A stretch of 64,000 nucleotides of DNA from Paraspadella gotoi (GCA_051294375.1 CM119270.1:10622766-10686765); one strand, 5' to 3'. Shown: positions 27,781 to 45,651, numbered from the stretch's first letter. Notes: generated by a model not told the origin, from the letters alone. A program made the numbers and translations.

Positions 27781-30277
27781 CTTACTAATCTACATTCAAC
27801 ACTCTACCACTCTTTTGTCCACAGAAGTGGACATACTCTTCCGACGACGGCCTCCTTCGTCTTCAGACTTTCCACTCCCTCTGCGTCTCGGCGGAAAGTC
27901 TCGGTCCTCCGCGGAATTTTCTTAAGATGAAGATGAAGTCGTGCGAAGCTGGGACGTCATTGCGGTTAGTCGTTGTAGATTTTCCCTTCTTTAATTTACA
28001 ACTTTAGTTAAAATTGAACAATTTCATTTTATTACTGTATTGGTTTTAAAATATTCTTAAATTCTTGATTTACTCAAGTTTTTCAAATCCTTCATTTTGT
28101 AAATGCTTTTCATTTTACGTGAAAGTGAATCATTTTAATCATGAATGTGAATCGTGGAGTTCTCAGAAAGCCGAGTCTTTAACCCTAAATCTCAACTCAT
28201 CAACTCAACACATCACTTCAACTTTTCAACCCCACAGGTTCGCGGGCTCCGTCGTCGACTGCGGAAAGAAGTCGAGTCCTTTGAGAAAGTTGAGAATCAT
28301 GGGAGGAATGGACGCCGATGAAGCTTCGCATCCGTGGCAGGTGACGTGACAGGTGACGTGACAAGTGACATGAAAGGCGGCGTAACGATTCGTAAATTGT
28401 AGAAGTTGTTAAATTTAATAAAGTTTGTTAAAAATTTATGCTCTTTTAGCAAATGTCTCGCGTCACTGCTCTTTCAAAGTTTCATTTTGATAAGTCCTAG
28501 CGTTTACGTTCTGAAAAATCATATAGCAAATGTTTTTTTGACAAAATGTAAAGAAAATGAAATATTTTGAGTATAAATTTCAACTTTTTGATTCAGTAAA
28601 AAAAATTCAAAACCATTTTTTTTGTTTTAACTTTTAAACAAGATACAAATCAGATTTTTGACTTTGCTCATTTAAATTTATCCTTAACAAATTCAACCCT
28701 TACCATCCTCTTTCTCCCAACCCCCATCCCTTCCTCCAGGTCCACGTCCGCCTCCAAGCTCGCGTCGACTCCACCCTCCGCAAGAAGACATTCGGTGGGA
28801 CCCTCGTGGACTCGGATCACGTCGTCACCGCCGCCCACTGCGTCGTCGGCGACGTCGTCGACGCCATCGTCGTCGCAGGATCCAATTTCCGGAGTCGGCG
28901 CCTCGATGCCGGACGCCAGAGGCCGCAGATGAGGAGCGTGAAGCGAATCGAGATTCATCGGAAATTCAAGGAATATAGGAATCCAGCAGTGGCATTGGGT
29001 GAGAGAGAAATTTGTGTGAAATGCAGACAGAAAGTGACAGAAAGATTGAAGGTCAAAGACTGACAAAGAAAAATGGCAGACAGGCAAGGCCGACCAAGAG
29101 ACAATCAAGAAGATTGTCAGCAAATAAAAAACAAATAGAGAGTTATTTGGCAGACAAGCAATTATATAGCCAGTCAGAAAGACACAGGCAAACTATTTTT
29201 TTTGTCTCCATCTTTAAATTCTCTCTACGTTACCCACTCCAAGGTTCCGTTAACGACATTGCCATCCTAACCCTCTCCTCCCCGCTCGATCTTTCCCGAG
29301 GATCTGCGGGCGGCGTCATCCCGATCTGCGTCCCCAGCGCGACGGACCGGTTCTGGGCGGGGGAACCCGTCACCGTCACCGGGTGGGGTGTGGTGTCCAG
29401 GGTGGGTCTGCTCAGGGGCAGACGGCCGGATCGTCTGCAGGAGGCAAAGGTGAGAGACCCCGTAGGGAAGATATTAGAGGAGGGTGAGGAAAAATTCGAA
29501 GCCCAATCGAATCTCATTATATTGTATCCCTCGTTTCCAGCTCTCTCTCATGAGCCTGACAGCGTGCCAGGCTCTCTACTGGCCCAGCCCGGCGCGCGTA
29601 TTGGATACCATGTTGTGTGCTCGGGGGGAGGGAGGTGAAGACGCCTGCACGGGCGACTCGGGAGGCCCACTCGTTATTCGGAAGGGCGCGTGGAAGCACG
29701 TGCTGGTCGGAATTACGAGGCGAGTTGGCGGGGAAAAAAGAGGAGACTGGACGCAACAAGACGATATTATCGTCGATAACTGCAGTGACACTTTAAGTTG
29801 TATTAAAAATAACGAGGCTTAGCGATGCTTTTTATGACAAACTAAATGATTATATTAATTAATTGTTGTTTTCTTAATCATGATGATGCGCGCATAACTT
29901 TACATAAAATAAATACCATAACATAACAAACAAAACTCTGAAACAAACCCAAAGAGTGACTTTGAATAGATAGAATAATAAAGAAAAGGAACCAAATTCG
30001 TCTGATAAAATACATCCGATAACCTGGAACCGGACCTGGAACAAAATAAATTCCGACAGATGTCATCCTTTTCTTCTTTCTCCCTTTGCCCAGCTGGGGA
30101 TGGGGATGTGGGCGCATCAGCTATCCCGGGATCTACACGCGGGTTCAATCCTTTCTTCCTTGGATCGAAAAAAGAACTCGTGCTTCCCCGGGAATCGAGT
30201 GTTTGGCGCCGAGACTCAAGTGCGCCGAAGTCAACAATCTCGATTGCGTCTTTCATCCGGATTGCGAGCCGGCTTGA
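27255..30277 (+). CDS. Secreted trypsin-type serine protease with N-terminal lectin-like domain
   Basis: Exons are 27,255-27,710; 27,825-27,964; 28,238-28,340; 28,740-28,998; 29,244-29,449; 29,541-29,719; and 30,094-30,277 (508 aa). An internal Met at 27,336 precedes a hydrophobic signal-like stretch ([11 protein letters not shown]) and may be the true start (481 aa). Residues about 55-200 show repeated C-L-A/V...Q-R-W and K-K-W patterns like a ricin-B type beta-trefoil, a sugar-binding fold. The catalytic domain follows a cleavage site R|IMGG. The triad is His in TAAHC, Asp in NDIAIL and Ser in [16 protein letters not shown] places Asp at the specificity position, so cleavage after Lys/Arg is expected. 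A propeptide Cys (VVDCG) and PICVP could form the usual linking disulfide. The C-terminus has a Cys-containing extension. Intron 6 seems to start with GC. An AATAAA lies at 30,318. Confidence 0.9.
27718..27780 (+). repeat. (CT)n filling protease intron 1
   Basis: A CT run of about 62 bp makes up over half of the 114-bp intron 27,711-27,824. On the transcript it is a long pyrimidine tract leading to the acceptor. Confidence 0.95.
29720..30093 (+). other. Apparent GC-AG intron in the protease gene
   Basis: Joining ...ATTACGAG (29,719) to CTGGGG (30,094) restores the conserved trypsin motif GIT-SWGWGCG...PGIYTRV and keeps phase 2. The donor reads AG|GCGAGT. The nearby GT at 29,724 would put the last exon out of frame with that motif. 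GC donors are a known minor class of introns. Confidence 0.75.
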
Positions 30278-32419
30278 TAGACCAAAAATTGGAAACAAGC
30301 TTAATGAAATTTAAACAAATAAACGAAACAAGCAATGAACTGTTACACTCCTGGCTGTCTTTGTTATCTAAGGACACTTTTAGCTTCAACTTTAAACCTT
30401 TTTACGGTCATTTCTTGAAATTAGGGATTTTGTCTAAGATCATGATCTACACATTTTTTGCTCTGACACTGCAAATTTTAGTATTAAGTAGTAATTTTTA
30501 CTGCTCGACCATGCATTTTGATTGAGTTTTCCAATCTTATTAGTGCAATAATAATTATTCAAAAACTATAAATATTTATAAATTTTACAGTTGCTAGGAT
30601 AAATAGTAGGAGACAAAAAACCATTTAAAATCTTTTAATCATACAAAAGTAATAAAAATTCAACAACGACTAGTAAAACTCATTCATGGCACAATTGTGT
30701 ATAAAAAAACCTCGCTAAATGAGGGTATAGAAATTCAACCAATCACGATTTCTATTCTGCAATTAAAAAAAGAAAAAAAATCCCTAGAATCAAGTAATCA
30801 AGATAATTGAATTATTTAGAAGAAAAAAAGACCATCGACCAACGAGTTAATACAATTTCGGTATTTTCAGGCTCGACTCGAATAACAACAACAACAGGGG
30901 GCAAAATGTAACGAAAAAGCGAACCAAGTGAATATAAAACTACACAGAAGAAACGAGATTAAGAGGAGCAGAAAGGGAAAACTGAACCTTTTCATTAACG
31001 TCTAATTTTCATGAATCATTGTTTTAAGGCACAAATGAATAGTAAAATAAGATGAATGGTGTGTTGAAATTTAATGAATGAGTTTGTGAAAATATCAAAA
31101 AATAACTTAACACGGATTTCAAAAGGGAGTGAAATGAAAAGATCAAATACTGATTTTGAACTCTGGTAGAAAAATTGCTGACGTTTTTTATTTTTCAACC
31201 CCCAGTGGTCCAGTTTCCTTATGTTTTTATTTATGTGCTCATCAATAGCAGGGTCGAATTTAAAAAAAAAAAATTTTGCATTGAACAATAAGAATGTTAA
31301 AAGCTTTTTCACAACTACAATGACAGCCATTTTTATTTTGCTGTTTTTTCTAGTTTAAAACTTTTAAAAAAAAATAAAAATTTCAGCTTGAAAAAAAATT
31401 GAAAAAGAACAATGATCTGGCAACATCCAGTTGCCTCATTAAACCTTGAAATATATTAATAAGAATTTTGTTACACGCTCCCAAAACATTTTACTAACTA
31501 ATAAATGTAAAAGAAATTAAAATTATTGGCTCAATATTTTTCACAATGAGTTTAAAATAGAACTATCAAATAAGAGGGAAAAAATACTGCAAAATAAGCT
31601 GCTGGAAGGTTGTTATGATAAAGTATTATCAATTTGTTATATAGGAATATAAACGTCAAGAAATTTTTTAACTAATAAAATGAACAAATATTAATCACAT
31701 TCAGTCAGTTAAGAGTTATTACAACTCTTTTCATTTCACTCCCATTTGAAATCCGTGTATAAGGCAGAAACGAATTACCTATAACTTTTTTTTTCTAAAA
31801 AAAATAGCATACAGACAATCAGATAGAGAGACAGACACGGGCAATGAAAGTTATTTTAAGGCGACGACGACATACAAAATTAAAATTCAAGTCAAGCTGC
31901 TGCGACAAGCAAATTCAACAAGCAAATTTTGACCGTACGATTGTGGATTGTGGATAAGTGGGCTGAAGACAACTATCCGTAACATCCATAGCAGCCATGG
32001 AAAGGGTTCCAAGGCTTGGAACCAGACTTGACGGTTTTCCACGCCCCCAAGTTTACGGCCGTCCTCACGCTTCCCGCAGGTTATGTACCGGATTGGGATA
32101 AAACCCGGTACCTTTTACTCAATGTTTCACCTGGTCACGACTGATGCTTATTGCTTATATGCGGGGTAAACTTATGCAATGCCGGATTACACGATGACGA
32201 CGTAATGACAATGAGAAAGATCTAACTTGATTTTGCTTAAATTAAACTAATTTTAATTTAATTTCTTTAAAAAATTTCAAATAACGAATCTCAGGCTTAG
32301 TTTAGTATTTCTTCATTTAATTCTCTAAATAAAAAGTTACTTTTTACTTTCTCCTTTACTTTCTAATTCGAACGACGACCCCATCTCGCCAAATCCTTAC
32401 ATCCCTTCCCAAATAAAGA
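30278..32419. other. Intergenic region between protease and nuclear receptor
   Basis: No gene was recognised. It contains the inverted-repeat element at 31,110-31,758. A GC-richer patch at about 31,980-32,180 holds a perfect short hairpin (GTACCGG...CCGGTAC) near 32,083-32,110 of unknown function. Confidence 0.6.
31110..31758. mobile_element. Element with ACACGG terminal inverted repeats, copy 2
   Basis: The left end is ACACGGATTTCAAAAGGGAG and the right end is the inverse, CTCCCATTTGAAATCCGTGT. The terminal repeats match over about 32 bp with one difference. The whole element is the reverse complement of 21,833-22,835 with a shorter centre. It is 649 bp with no intact transposase, so it is non-autonomous. 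Flanks do not show a clear target duplication beyond possible TA. Confidence 0.75.
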
Positions 32420-37802
<5,383 letters not shown>

Positions 37803-37848
37803 CGATTCTCTCCTTTGAATCTCATTCTTCGATCTCACAGGCCAAAGT

Positions 37849-37870
37849 CTTATAGGCGCGCCTATTTAAA
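37849..37870 (-). promoter_or_regulatory. Possible TATA-like elements upstream of the receptor
   Basis: On the minus strand TTTAAATA (about 37,863-37,870) and TATAAG (about 37,849-37,854) flank a GGCGCGCC palindrome, 47-70 nt before the ATG at 37,802. The spacing allows only a very short 5' UTR, so this is tentative. Confidence 0.25.
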
Positions 37871-38501
37871 AATCGCGGCGCGTGGGGGGGTTTTGAAAGG
37901 TTTTATCAAAGGCACGACGGTTGCGTCGACGCGAGTCGTCGAGAGAAGAACTAAGGCACAAAAAATTTGATAGAATTGTATATATTGTGAATAGCAAGTG
38001 GTGAAAATGATTGAGGTAAACGGAATTTTTTAAGAAATGACTATAAATAAATCAACAGAATCAAAAGATTAATATTTTTGTATAAAATTTTTAATATTTA
38101 AATTTTTCATAAATAGCGTTTTAAGTTAATGAGATCAAGACGAAAAGATATAAGTAACCATTTCTGCCCAATAACAGTGGCAAAGCATAAAACGCTTGAC
38201 GCTTGTTTATAATTGAACTATAAATATTTTGTAACGATACTATTTATAGCAAGAGTCTCTTTCTTAACAGTAGAGATCCAAAAGCATCCTCTTATTGCAA
38301 GAAGAAAAAAAACAAAAACAAAAGGAACATCAATGGCAATAGTAAAAACAATAAGCAAAATAAATGGACAAAACAATTACACAAGTTGACTAAATTGCAT
38401 GTTGTGCTCTGTGCAGCTAAGTGAACTGCTCTTTAACTTTAGTTTAAGCCGGACTGTCAACAGCGGCTGTCAGTTTTCATTGAATTTTTTTGTGAATGGC
38501 A

Positions 38502-38509
38502 TGACGTCA
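38502..38509. promoter_or_regulatory. CRE-like palindrome TGACGTCA
   Basis: A perfect 8-bp CREB/ATF-type site between CFAP36 and the receptor, 700 bp upstream of the receptor ATG. It is also present in the noisy second copy near 58,183. One octamer alone is weak evidence of function. Confidence 0.25.
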
Positions 38510-38689
38510 TTGCGGATCCAAAGCGCGAAGCTGTTGACGATATCTGACGCTGGACGGTGACTCGTCGTGGTTAGTTTTCGTCAATTTTCGTCAGCTTGCC
38601 AATTCGACAATTCTTTCTATATTTTCTACGGTTTTGTCAATCATTTCTGCCATATTAAATCATTTTATTTTTTACAATACACTTGACGT

Positions 38690-40575
38690 TTAATCTTTCA
38701 TCTTTCCCCCGATTTGCGCTCCAAGTTTCGAAGCCAGCGCGCCACCCAGCGTTCCTCCGGAAGGCGGCGGAATAATTCCCTCTTCCCTGCGCTGCGCGGC
38801 TAAACGACGACGCTGCGCTGCTAACACCTCTAGCCGCTTCTGCATGTCCTCCCGCGTCAACTGTTGCTGCTGCTGTTGTTGCTGCTGCTGAGAGGCCGAT
38901 GCCTCTTTCTCCGCCTTGGCGCTAGCCATCCAATCGCCAGCCGCTTCAGCGGCAGACTTAGGCATCGCCGCTGCCGCTGCCGCAGGCACCCCCTTCGTAT
39001 CGGATTCTTGCCTTCGCAAAGGGACTTTACTTTCCTCGTTTTTTGACGACTGCTGTTGCTGCAGAGATCCTGGTCTACGTTGCTGTAGGAGCACCTTTGG
39101 TGCTTCTACGGTTTTCGCGATGCCGTAATTCGATGGCGTCGATTCCTTCGCAACATTTGATACTTCGTTGTCCTCCTCGTCGTCGTCGTCCCCTGGATCG
39201 ATAGAAACTCCCTGCGAGATGCTGTAGTAGTTTCCTCGCGACCCGAGATTTCTCGAGTCTTTTCTCTCGTCGTCGTCGACCGTCGACTTCTCTCCCGTCT
39301 CTCCATCCGTGTTCCCCGCTTCCCTCTGCTCCCTCTCCCTCCTCTCCTCCGCCCATCGTCCTCCTTCGACTCTCACTTCCTCCCTTTCCTCCTCCTTCTT
39401 CCTTTCCTCTTCTTTTTCCTTTTTCTTCCTCTCCTCCTCTATTCTCCCTTTCTCTCTCTCATTCTCCTTCGTCTCTTCCTCCCTCCGCTCCTTCTCCCTC
39501 TTCTCCTTTTCCGCCCTGAGCTTCTCCTCGTCGGCGGCCTGTTCCGTCTCGAACTCTTCCTTGGATTGACGAAGGACTTGGATCATCAGAGCCTCGTCGT
39601 CGGCTTCCGAGTAGATCATGTCGGTCAGGGTTGGGTTGTCTTGCCTTCATGAAATTTTGGAGGGGTGGGGGACGGGGGAACTTTGAAGTAGGTTATTATA
39701 AGGTTTATTACCAAAATAAAATTTGTAATGTTGAATTCAAACAAGTCTCTAGTCTGAAGTCTTTTTTTTTGTGCAGTTTTTTTTTAAATGGTGTTTTACT
39801 CGGACATATAAAATTCAAAAAAGGTCATAAATGTATTAAAGTAACTTTCTTTAATACACTCTCCTCCTGCATTCCAAATCGTCTCACCAATAATCGCCCC
39901 GGGATTTGTTCTTGGTTTTGTTCTTCTTCTTCTTGTTCTTCTTTTCTTTTTCTTCGGCTTCTCGCAGATTCAACTCGAGCGCTTTCACTTCCTGATTCAA
40001 GTGTGTTCACAGATCTCCAATGAAGTTTCTTCATTATTGACCACCACACACCACAGCCCCATCGACCAGACCTGCATGATGTTGTTCTCCACCATGAGCC
40101 TCTTGAAGACGATGAAGTCGGCGGCGGCTTTGACTTGATCGAACATGCGGTTGCAGTCGACATCGCGTCTGAGCCCGAAGGACGTCCAATCCTTGGAGCA
40201 CGCCTCCAGAAATTGTTTCTGCAGGATGCAATGAAGAAAGAAATAGAAGGCCACAACATTCTTGGCTCGTTTTATACAATGATTTAACTATAATTGGTCC
40301 AACCCTCTCTGGATGCTCCAGAAGCGTCCACCAACTTATCTCACCATCTTCTCTACCTGCGTGATCCCTACGTCCTGCAAGTAGGTCTCCAGGAGCACCT
40401 CCACCATCTCTCCGTAGTTTTTGTGATCCTCCATGAACTCGTGGGGATTCTCCTCCGAGGGTCCGTAGACGAGGCACTTCTCGTCCATGAAGTTCTCCAC
40501 GGGAACTCGCCACATTGGGGACGAGAGAAAGCCGAAGACCCCGTCGAGGATCCAGTCGTCATCGTCGTCCGCCAT
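38690..40575 (-). CDS. CFAP36: CFAP36 (cilia- and flagella-associated protein 36, CCDC104)
   Basis: Exons on the minus strand are 40,575-40,357; 40,218-40,072; 39,991-39,888; and 39,644-38,690 (474 aa, continuous phase). The N-terminal 120 residues form the BART-like domain that binds ARL-family GTPases at cilia: DDDWILDGVFGFLSSPMW, FMDEKC, LLETYLQDVGIT and FKRLMVENNIMQ match the family pattern. A second conserved block, ALMIQVLRQSKEEFE, starts a long charged coiled coil (Glu/Arg/Lys-rich) with a run of 11 Gln near the end. Human CFAP36 is about 342 aa, so the coiled-coil part is expanded here. The donor at 40,357 (CAG|GTAGAG) was chosen over one 12 nt later because it keeps GIT-QKQF-LEAC aligned without a gap. 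An AATAAA lies on this strand at 38,664-38,669. Confidence 0.93.
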
Positions 40576-40597
40576 GGCTGGACGAAGGGGGGGAGGG

Positions 40598-40598
<1 letters not shown>

Positions 40599-40659
<61 letters not shown>

Positions 40660-40660
40660 T
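40599..40660. repeat. (GA)n tract just upstream of CFAP36
   Basis: An imperfect GA run, CT on the coding strand, 25-85 nt before the CFAP36 ATG, so in its 5' UTR or core promoter. Confidence 0.92.
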
Positions 40661-43290
40661 GGAGATAAAACGGAGACGGGAAGAGAGGAGGGAAGGAAAT
40701 CTTGAAATCTTGAAGGATTGACAGAGAAAAAGTATGTAAATTCACAGCCAACAAGAAAACCAGAAAAAACTTCAAATATTATTGATAGCACTTTCGTTAA
40801 AGAGATTCCTTAACCGTTAAATAAGGGAAGCGCTCTTTATCTCTCCTAAAATTAAATCCGTTGCGAACAAGAGTCAACGGAAACCGGAAAGATATCACAA
40901 GGGTTATGAGAAATGTTTACCAAATAAAAACCAAATTAAACTTATGTTTTTAAATAAAATTTTCTTAAAACAAAGTGAAGCGCTCAAATCAGATTCGCGT
41001 TATTTGAAATATAAATGTTTTTATATTATTATTTAGTAAAAATGTCTAATGATTGGAAAAAAGACGGAGGGTTTCTCTCCTGTCTGGAATCATTTTGAGA
41101 AAAAGGTTGTGAGAAAAAAGTTGTTGTCTCGTCAAATTTTTTTTGAAAATTTTTGGGCTGAAAATAAATAATTCCAAGAAAAAACATAAAAAGGACTCCG
41201 CGGTTACTTGTATTCCAAAGCTGTCAAGTATCTGTTGAATATATTGTTGAATCTTTAAGCCAAACATCAAAGAAAGGGGACGCGGGTTTTGGAGAAAGCC
41301 TCTCTAATACCACCAATTAAAAAAAAATTAAAGAACTAAAAAGCTTTCTTCTTGAGAAAAACAACTTTAAATCGCCTCATAAGTTAACAAAAAAGAGTAT
41401 TTTTGACGCAACAAGTGAGTAATCACCACCTATGAAAAAAATATATTCTATTGCGTCCAGACTATACTACTTACTTTACCGCCAACCATAGACTAACTTA
41501 GACTCTAAGCTGAGAAGTGCATCAGGACTTTTTATCTCTTAACTCCAAACATTAACTGTTGACGCTCTTTAAAGATAATTATTTAATTTAAAAAATGATA
41601 CGAGCTCATAATCGCTCTCATTGATTTGTTTATTATCATTAATTCAGTGTATATTATTTCTTCCTAAATATTGAAATAAGATTTGAACACAAAGTTTAAA
41701 TTGTTTTTCCTTCTTTTATTCATTTATGTTATCAAATTACTTAAGTTACTAAATGAACCGATTTTAACCGACGTTTTAGAAAAATGAACGGTTAAGGAAA
41801 CTACTTTCGTACAAGTTACGATTAAAAAAAATGTAAGGTGTTGAAAAAATGTCTCTGCACACAGCAGTGACGAATCCATGCACGGATTGGATGAATTAAA
41901 AGGCGTTCAACGCGACCTTTTCCCCCTCATAAATTGAGGAACAATAAAGAAAGAATAAAAAGTTCAAGGTCGAGAAAATCAATTAGGTTTTCGAATCGTC
42001 ATCAGATCCTTTTTTTTTCTTTGATATGGAATGTTCAGGGTAAAAATCATCTGGGCCCAGGTTTCGAGGCGACATCTGGATGTCTGGCTTTTTTAAACAA
42101 ATGCTATAATCTTCAATTACTCGGCCTTGAGTTTTGGGAGAGAAAATAAAGTTGATAACGTTGATTTTTTTTTTTTTTTTTTTTTTTTTTTGACAATCCC
42201 AAACCATGTCGAAAAGTCTTTTACTTCAATTGGAATGTGCAAAGAATGATATCACTTTCCTTATTTATTGTTTCATGGTTTGTTCTTACCAATGGTTTAA
42301 CTAACTTTAGGATATAATTAAGATCAACAGAGTTTCACCCTAAGTTAATCAATAATCGTTTTGTTTTTTTTTTTTAAAGAAAGGGTTTAGATACTGACCC
42401 AAAATTCTTAATTCACGGAGAAAATTGTTTTTCTTCCGAATTTCTTCGACGCTTGGTGTCGCTGCTCATCTGGTACTTCATTTACTTGCGATAAATTGAA
42501 CATCAATGCCTGTCTTTCTGGACGTTTGTCTTTGTCTTCCAGTGTTTGGTTTCTCTTAAAGAGACAGTAATTATTGTTATGTGTCAGTGACAGAACCGTT
42601 CAATATAAGCAGTCCATGAGCTTCGGATCAGGCTGTAACACCGTGTTACAGTAATCAAAGAGTATATCACATTTTTAATAAAGGATTAATCTACTTGAAA
42701 ACTTGTTTGATTTAAAACAAATCAGAATATTTATAAATCTACATTGAATTTCTTTTCAGTAGCTTCCTTCCTTTTTTTTGTAGGTCAAATCGTTTAGAAG
42801 TTAGAGGCAACAAAATATTGTTACTTAAAATAAGAAATGTAAAAAAAAAATCAGATTTAGTCTTCTACCATTTTTGGTATTTATTTATTTATTTTTATTT
42901 CGAATAGAGTTAGTTATTTTTTTAATTTTTTTAAAATTTGGTAATGCTAAAGGCCTTGCACCTCTTTTTAGTTTAAAAAAGTACTATTATAGCTCTTAGA
43001 AAAGAGGGAAAGATGCGCAACATCAACATCAGGGCTGAAAAGAATTGCATTAAAGATGTGGAAAAATATTTCACTGTCATACCTCAATTTTCTGTGCCCT
43101 GAAGAATGCAGGCAGTAATCAATGCCGAGGAAGAGCATACCAAATATTACAAATGTTTTACCCATGTTTTGTGTACTTTTTATTGAATAAATAAATTAGG
43201 TGATATACTTTTTCCTAGATAGTATTTTATTTTGAAATTTTTTTTATTGAAAATACGAATTTCGATAAAAAATTTTTTAAGGTACCAAAA
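40661..43290. other. Intergenic DNA upstream of CFAP36
   Basis: No gene was recognised. The sequence is AT-rich with poly-A/T runs (for example near 42,165) and one truncated SINE copy at 42,560-42,650. Short open frames here have no recognisable product. Confidence 0.6.
42560..42650 (-). mobile_element. 5'-truncated SINE-like copy
   Basis: The reverse complement of this stretch matches the 3' part of the SINE-like element at 25,955-26,045, through TGATCCGAAGCTCA, CTTATATTGAACGGTT and AATAATTACTGTCTCTT. The tRNA-like head is missing, as expected for incomplete reverse transcription. Confidence 0.7.
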
Positions 43291-43419
<129 letters not shown>

Positions 43420-43768
43420 CAAAGCGCTGATGAAGGCTTGCAAGGTAAAGCCGAAACATGTCTGTTTTAAATAAAATCTCATCGTTGTTGTAAAAAACTT
43501 CGTCTTTATCTCCATCTCTATTCGATACACAACCAAAAGAAAGAATTCTCGCAACGTACCAAAAACATAATCAGCAATAGTTTTTAATAGTTTTTAATAA
43601 TTTTTAATAATTTTTAATAATTTTTATAATCATGAACTTTTGTTGCTATTCCAAAGTAAATTACATTACACTTCACATGAGGCACACACTTCACACTAGA
43701 CGTTTCAGACGCGGCCAAAGTCAAGGCGCCTCGAGCGCCCGTTGTCGTCACCCACGCGCGTGCCGTCT

Positions 43769-44013
43769 NNNNNNNNNNNNNNNNNNNNNNNNNNNNNNNN
43801 NNNNNNNNNNNNNNNNNNNNNNNNNNNNNNNNNNNNNNNNNNNNNNNNNNNNNNNNNNNNNNNNNNNNNNNNNNNNNNNNNNNNNNNNNNNNNNNNNNNN
43901 NNNNNNNNNNNNNNNNNNNNNNNNNNNNNNNNNNNNNNNNNNNNNNNNNNNNNNNNNNNNNNNNNNNNNNNNNNNNNNNNNNNNNNNNNNNNNNNNNNNN
44001 NNNNNNNNNNNNN
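43769..44013. other. Assembly gap (245 N)
   Basis: A run of N. The noisy second copy continues past the matching point at 63,820 into a GA-rich tract, which shows what probably lies inside this gap. Confidence 0.99.
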
Positions 44014-44549
44014 AGAGATGAGTCGCAATCGAATTTTGCCAAAATAGTCTTATGTAAATGGCGCCGCCTTCGCGTTGGATGGGCGGGATTTTTTTCTGGA
44101 TGAGAGGAGAAGCGAGACGGAGAAGTGGAATTGGAAATGGAAGGAAAACTGAGATGAATTTATTGTTGCACCCAATGAAAAACTGGAAGAAAAAAGAAAG
44201 AAAAATTGATAAAACCTGTATTTCAAAAAACTAAATTCCGACATCAAAAGGTCAACTTAAACCAAACTCTTCTTCTATCTCTCTCTCTCTACTCCTACCA
44301 CGAATTATCACTATTCATTATCCAGGTCTCTCTCGACCACACTGCACTTGCGCGGAACTCATAGAATTTCTTCCATACTCCTCTCCTCCCCGATCGAGCC
44401 AAGTTGCTGGGTTTTGGAAAGCGGATTGGCTCCCAGCTAACAGCAAAGTGTCGAGACCAATACACAGATCACGGCGGTCGATTTAACACTACCCCTCACG
44501 CGAGTTCAGCAACATTCGAAAGCAGTCCGTCGATTCAACGATCAACACT

Positions 44550-44581
<32 letters not shown>

Positions 44582-45612
44582 ATCATCATTTCACTCTCTT
44601 CTCCTGCCCTTACCTCCTCTTCCCTCTTTCCCTCACCTTCCTTTCGGGGCTGAGCCTTTTTTTCAGCGGCCCAACGATGATGGTTATAACGCGTATGTGA
44701 CCCCCTGATCGCAATTTTTTCCTATTATTTTCTTTTCTTCTTTTTCCTATAATTTTTTTTCTTTTCTTCTTTTTTCCTCAAATTTTTTTTCTTTTCCATA
44801 TCATACCATTTTGGAGACCAGAAATCCAGCGGGAGTTTCCTTCTCTTCATCGAAAGAAGTGAGGCGGACCACAAAAGCTTCGAGAGACCGAAGACCAGCT
44901 TCACTTGTTTTCTTTCTGTCAACTTCTTTGTTTTTCTTTCTTTATTGTTCTTTCTGTTCTATTCTTCCTTTCTTTATTATTCTTCACTTTTTTTTTCTCG
45001 CTTAAATATTCGTTTTTCCTCTCCACCTGACTCTCTCCTTTTGAATTTGCGTCTCCTCACTTAGCAAAAAAATTTTTAAACTTATTTAATAAATTTTGTG
45101 CTCCGTGATCATTGTAATAATTTGACTTCAATTGCAAAACATTCTGCCCCAACCAATAAATTAGCTTGAAAAAATTTTAATAGCGTTTGAACTGTTTTTT
45201 TGTGTTTTTAATAACTGTTTTTTTTCGAACGACAGCGCCGGAAATATTAAAAAGGATTTTTTTTACAACACAGAATCGTTGTGAAGGCCTGTACTGAGAA
45301 GTATGATAAGCAAAGCAAAGGATAAATTTTGAACACGCATCTACATCGATAGTTTCTATTATTTAGGTCTTTAACCTCCTGCGATCGAAGACAACAACGA
45401 CCCATGGAGTCGTAGTTGAGAACTGTGCAATTATTTAGTGTCTACGAACCGGAGAAGGTTAAGACCGATTAATCCGCCCGCTGTACTAGCTCAGTGAAAA
45501 GCATCATTGGACACATTAATGAAAAAAGCAACAATGAAACGAAACTGGCGAAAAATGACATAGTGGAACCGTAGCCTTCTTGAACAACAACAACAACGAC
45601 GACGACACGACC

Positions 45613-45651
<39 letters not shown>

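Noticed and set aside
32083-32110. tRNA gene at the GTACCGG...CCGGTAC hairpin
   Set aside because: One hairpin is present, but no acceptor stem, D arm or box A/B spacing can be found.
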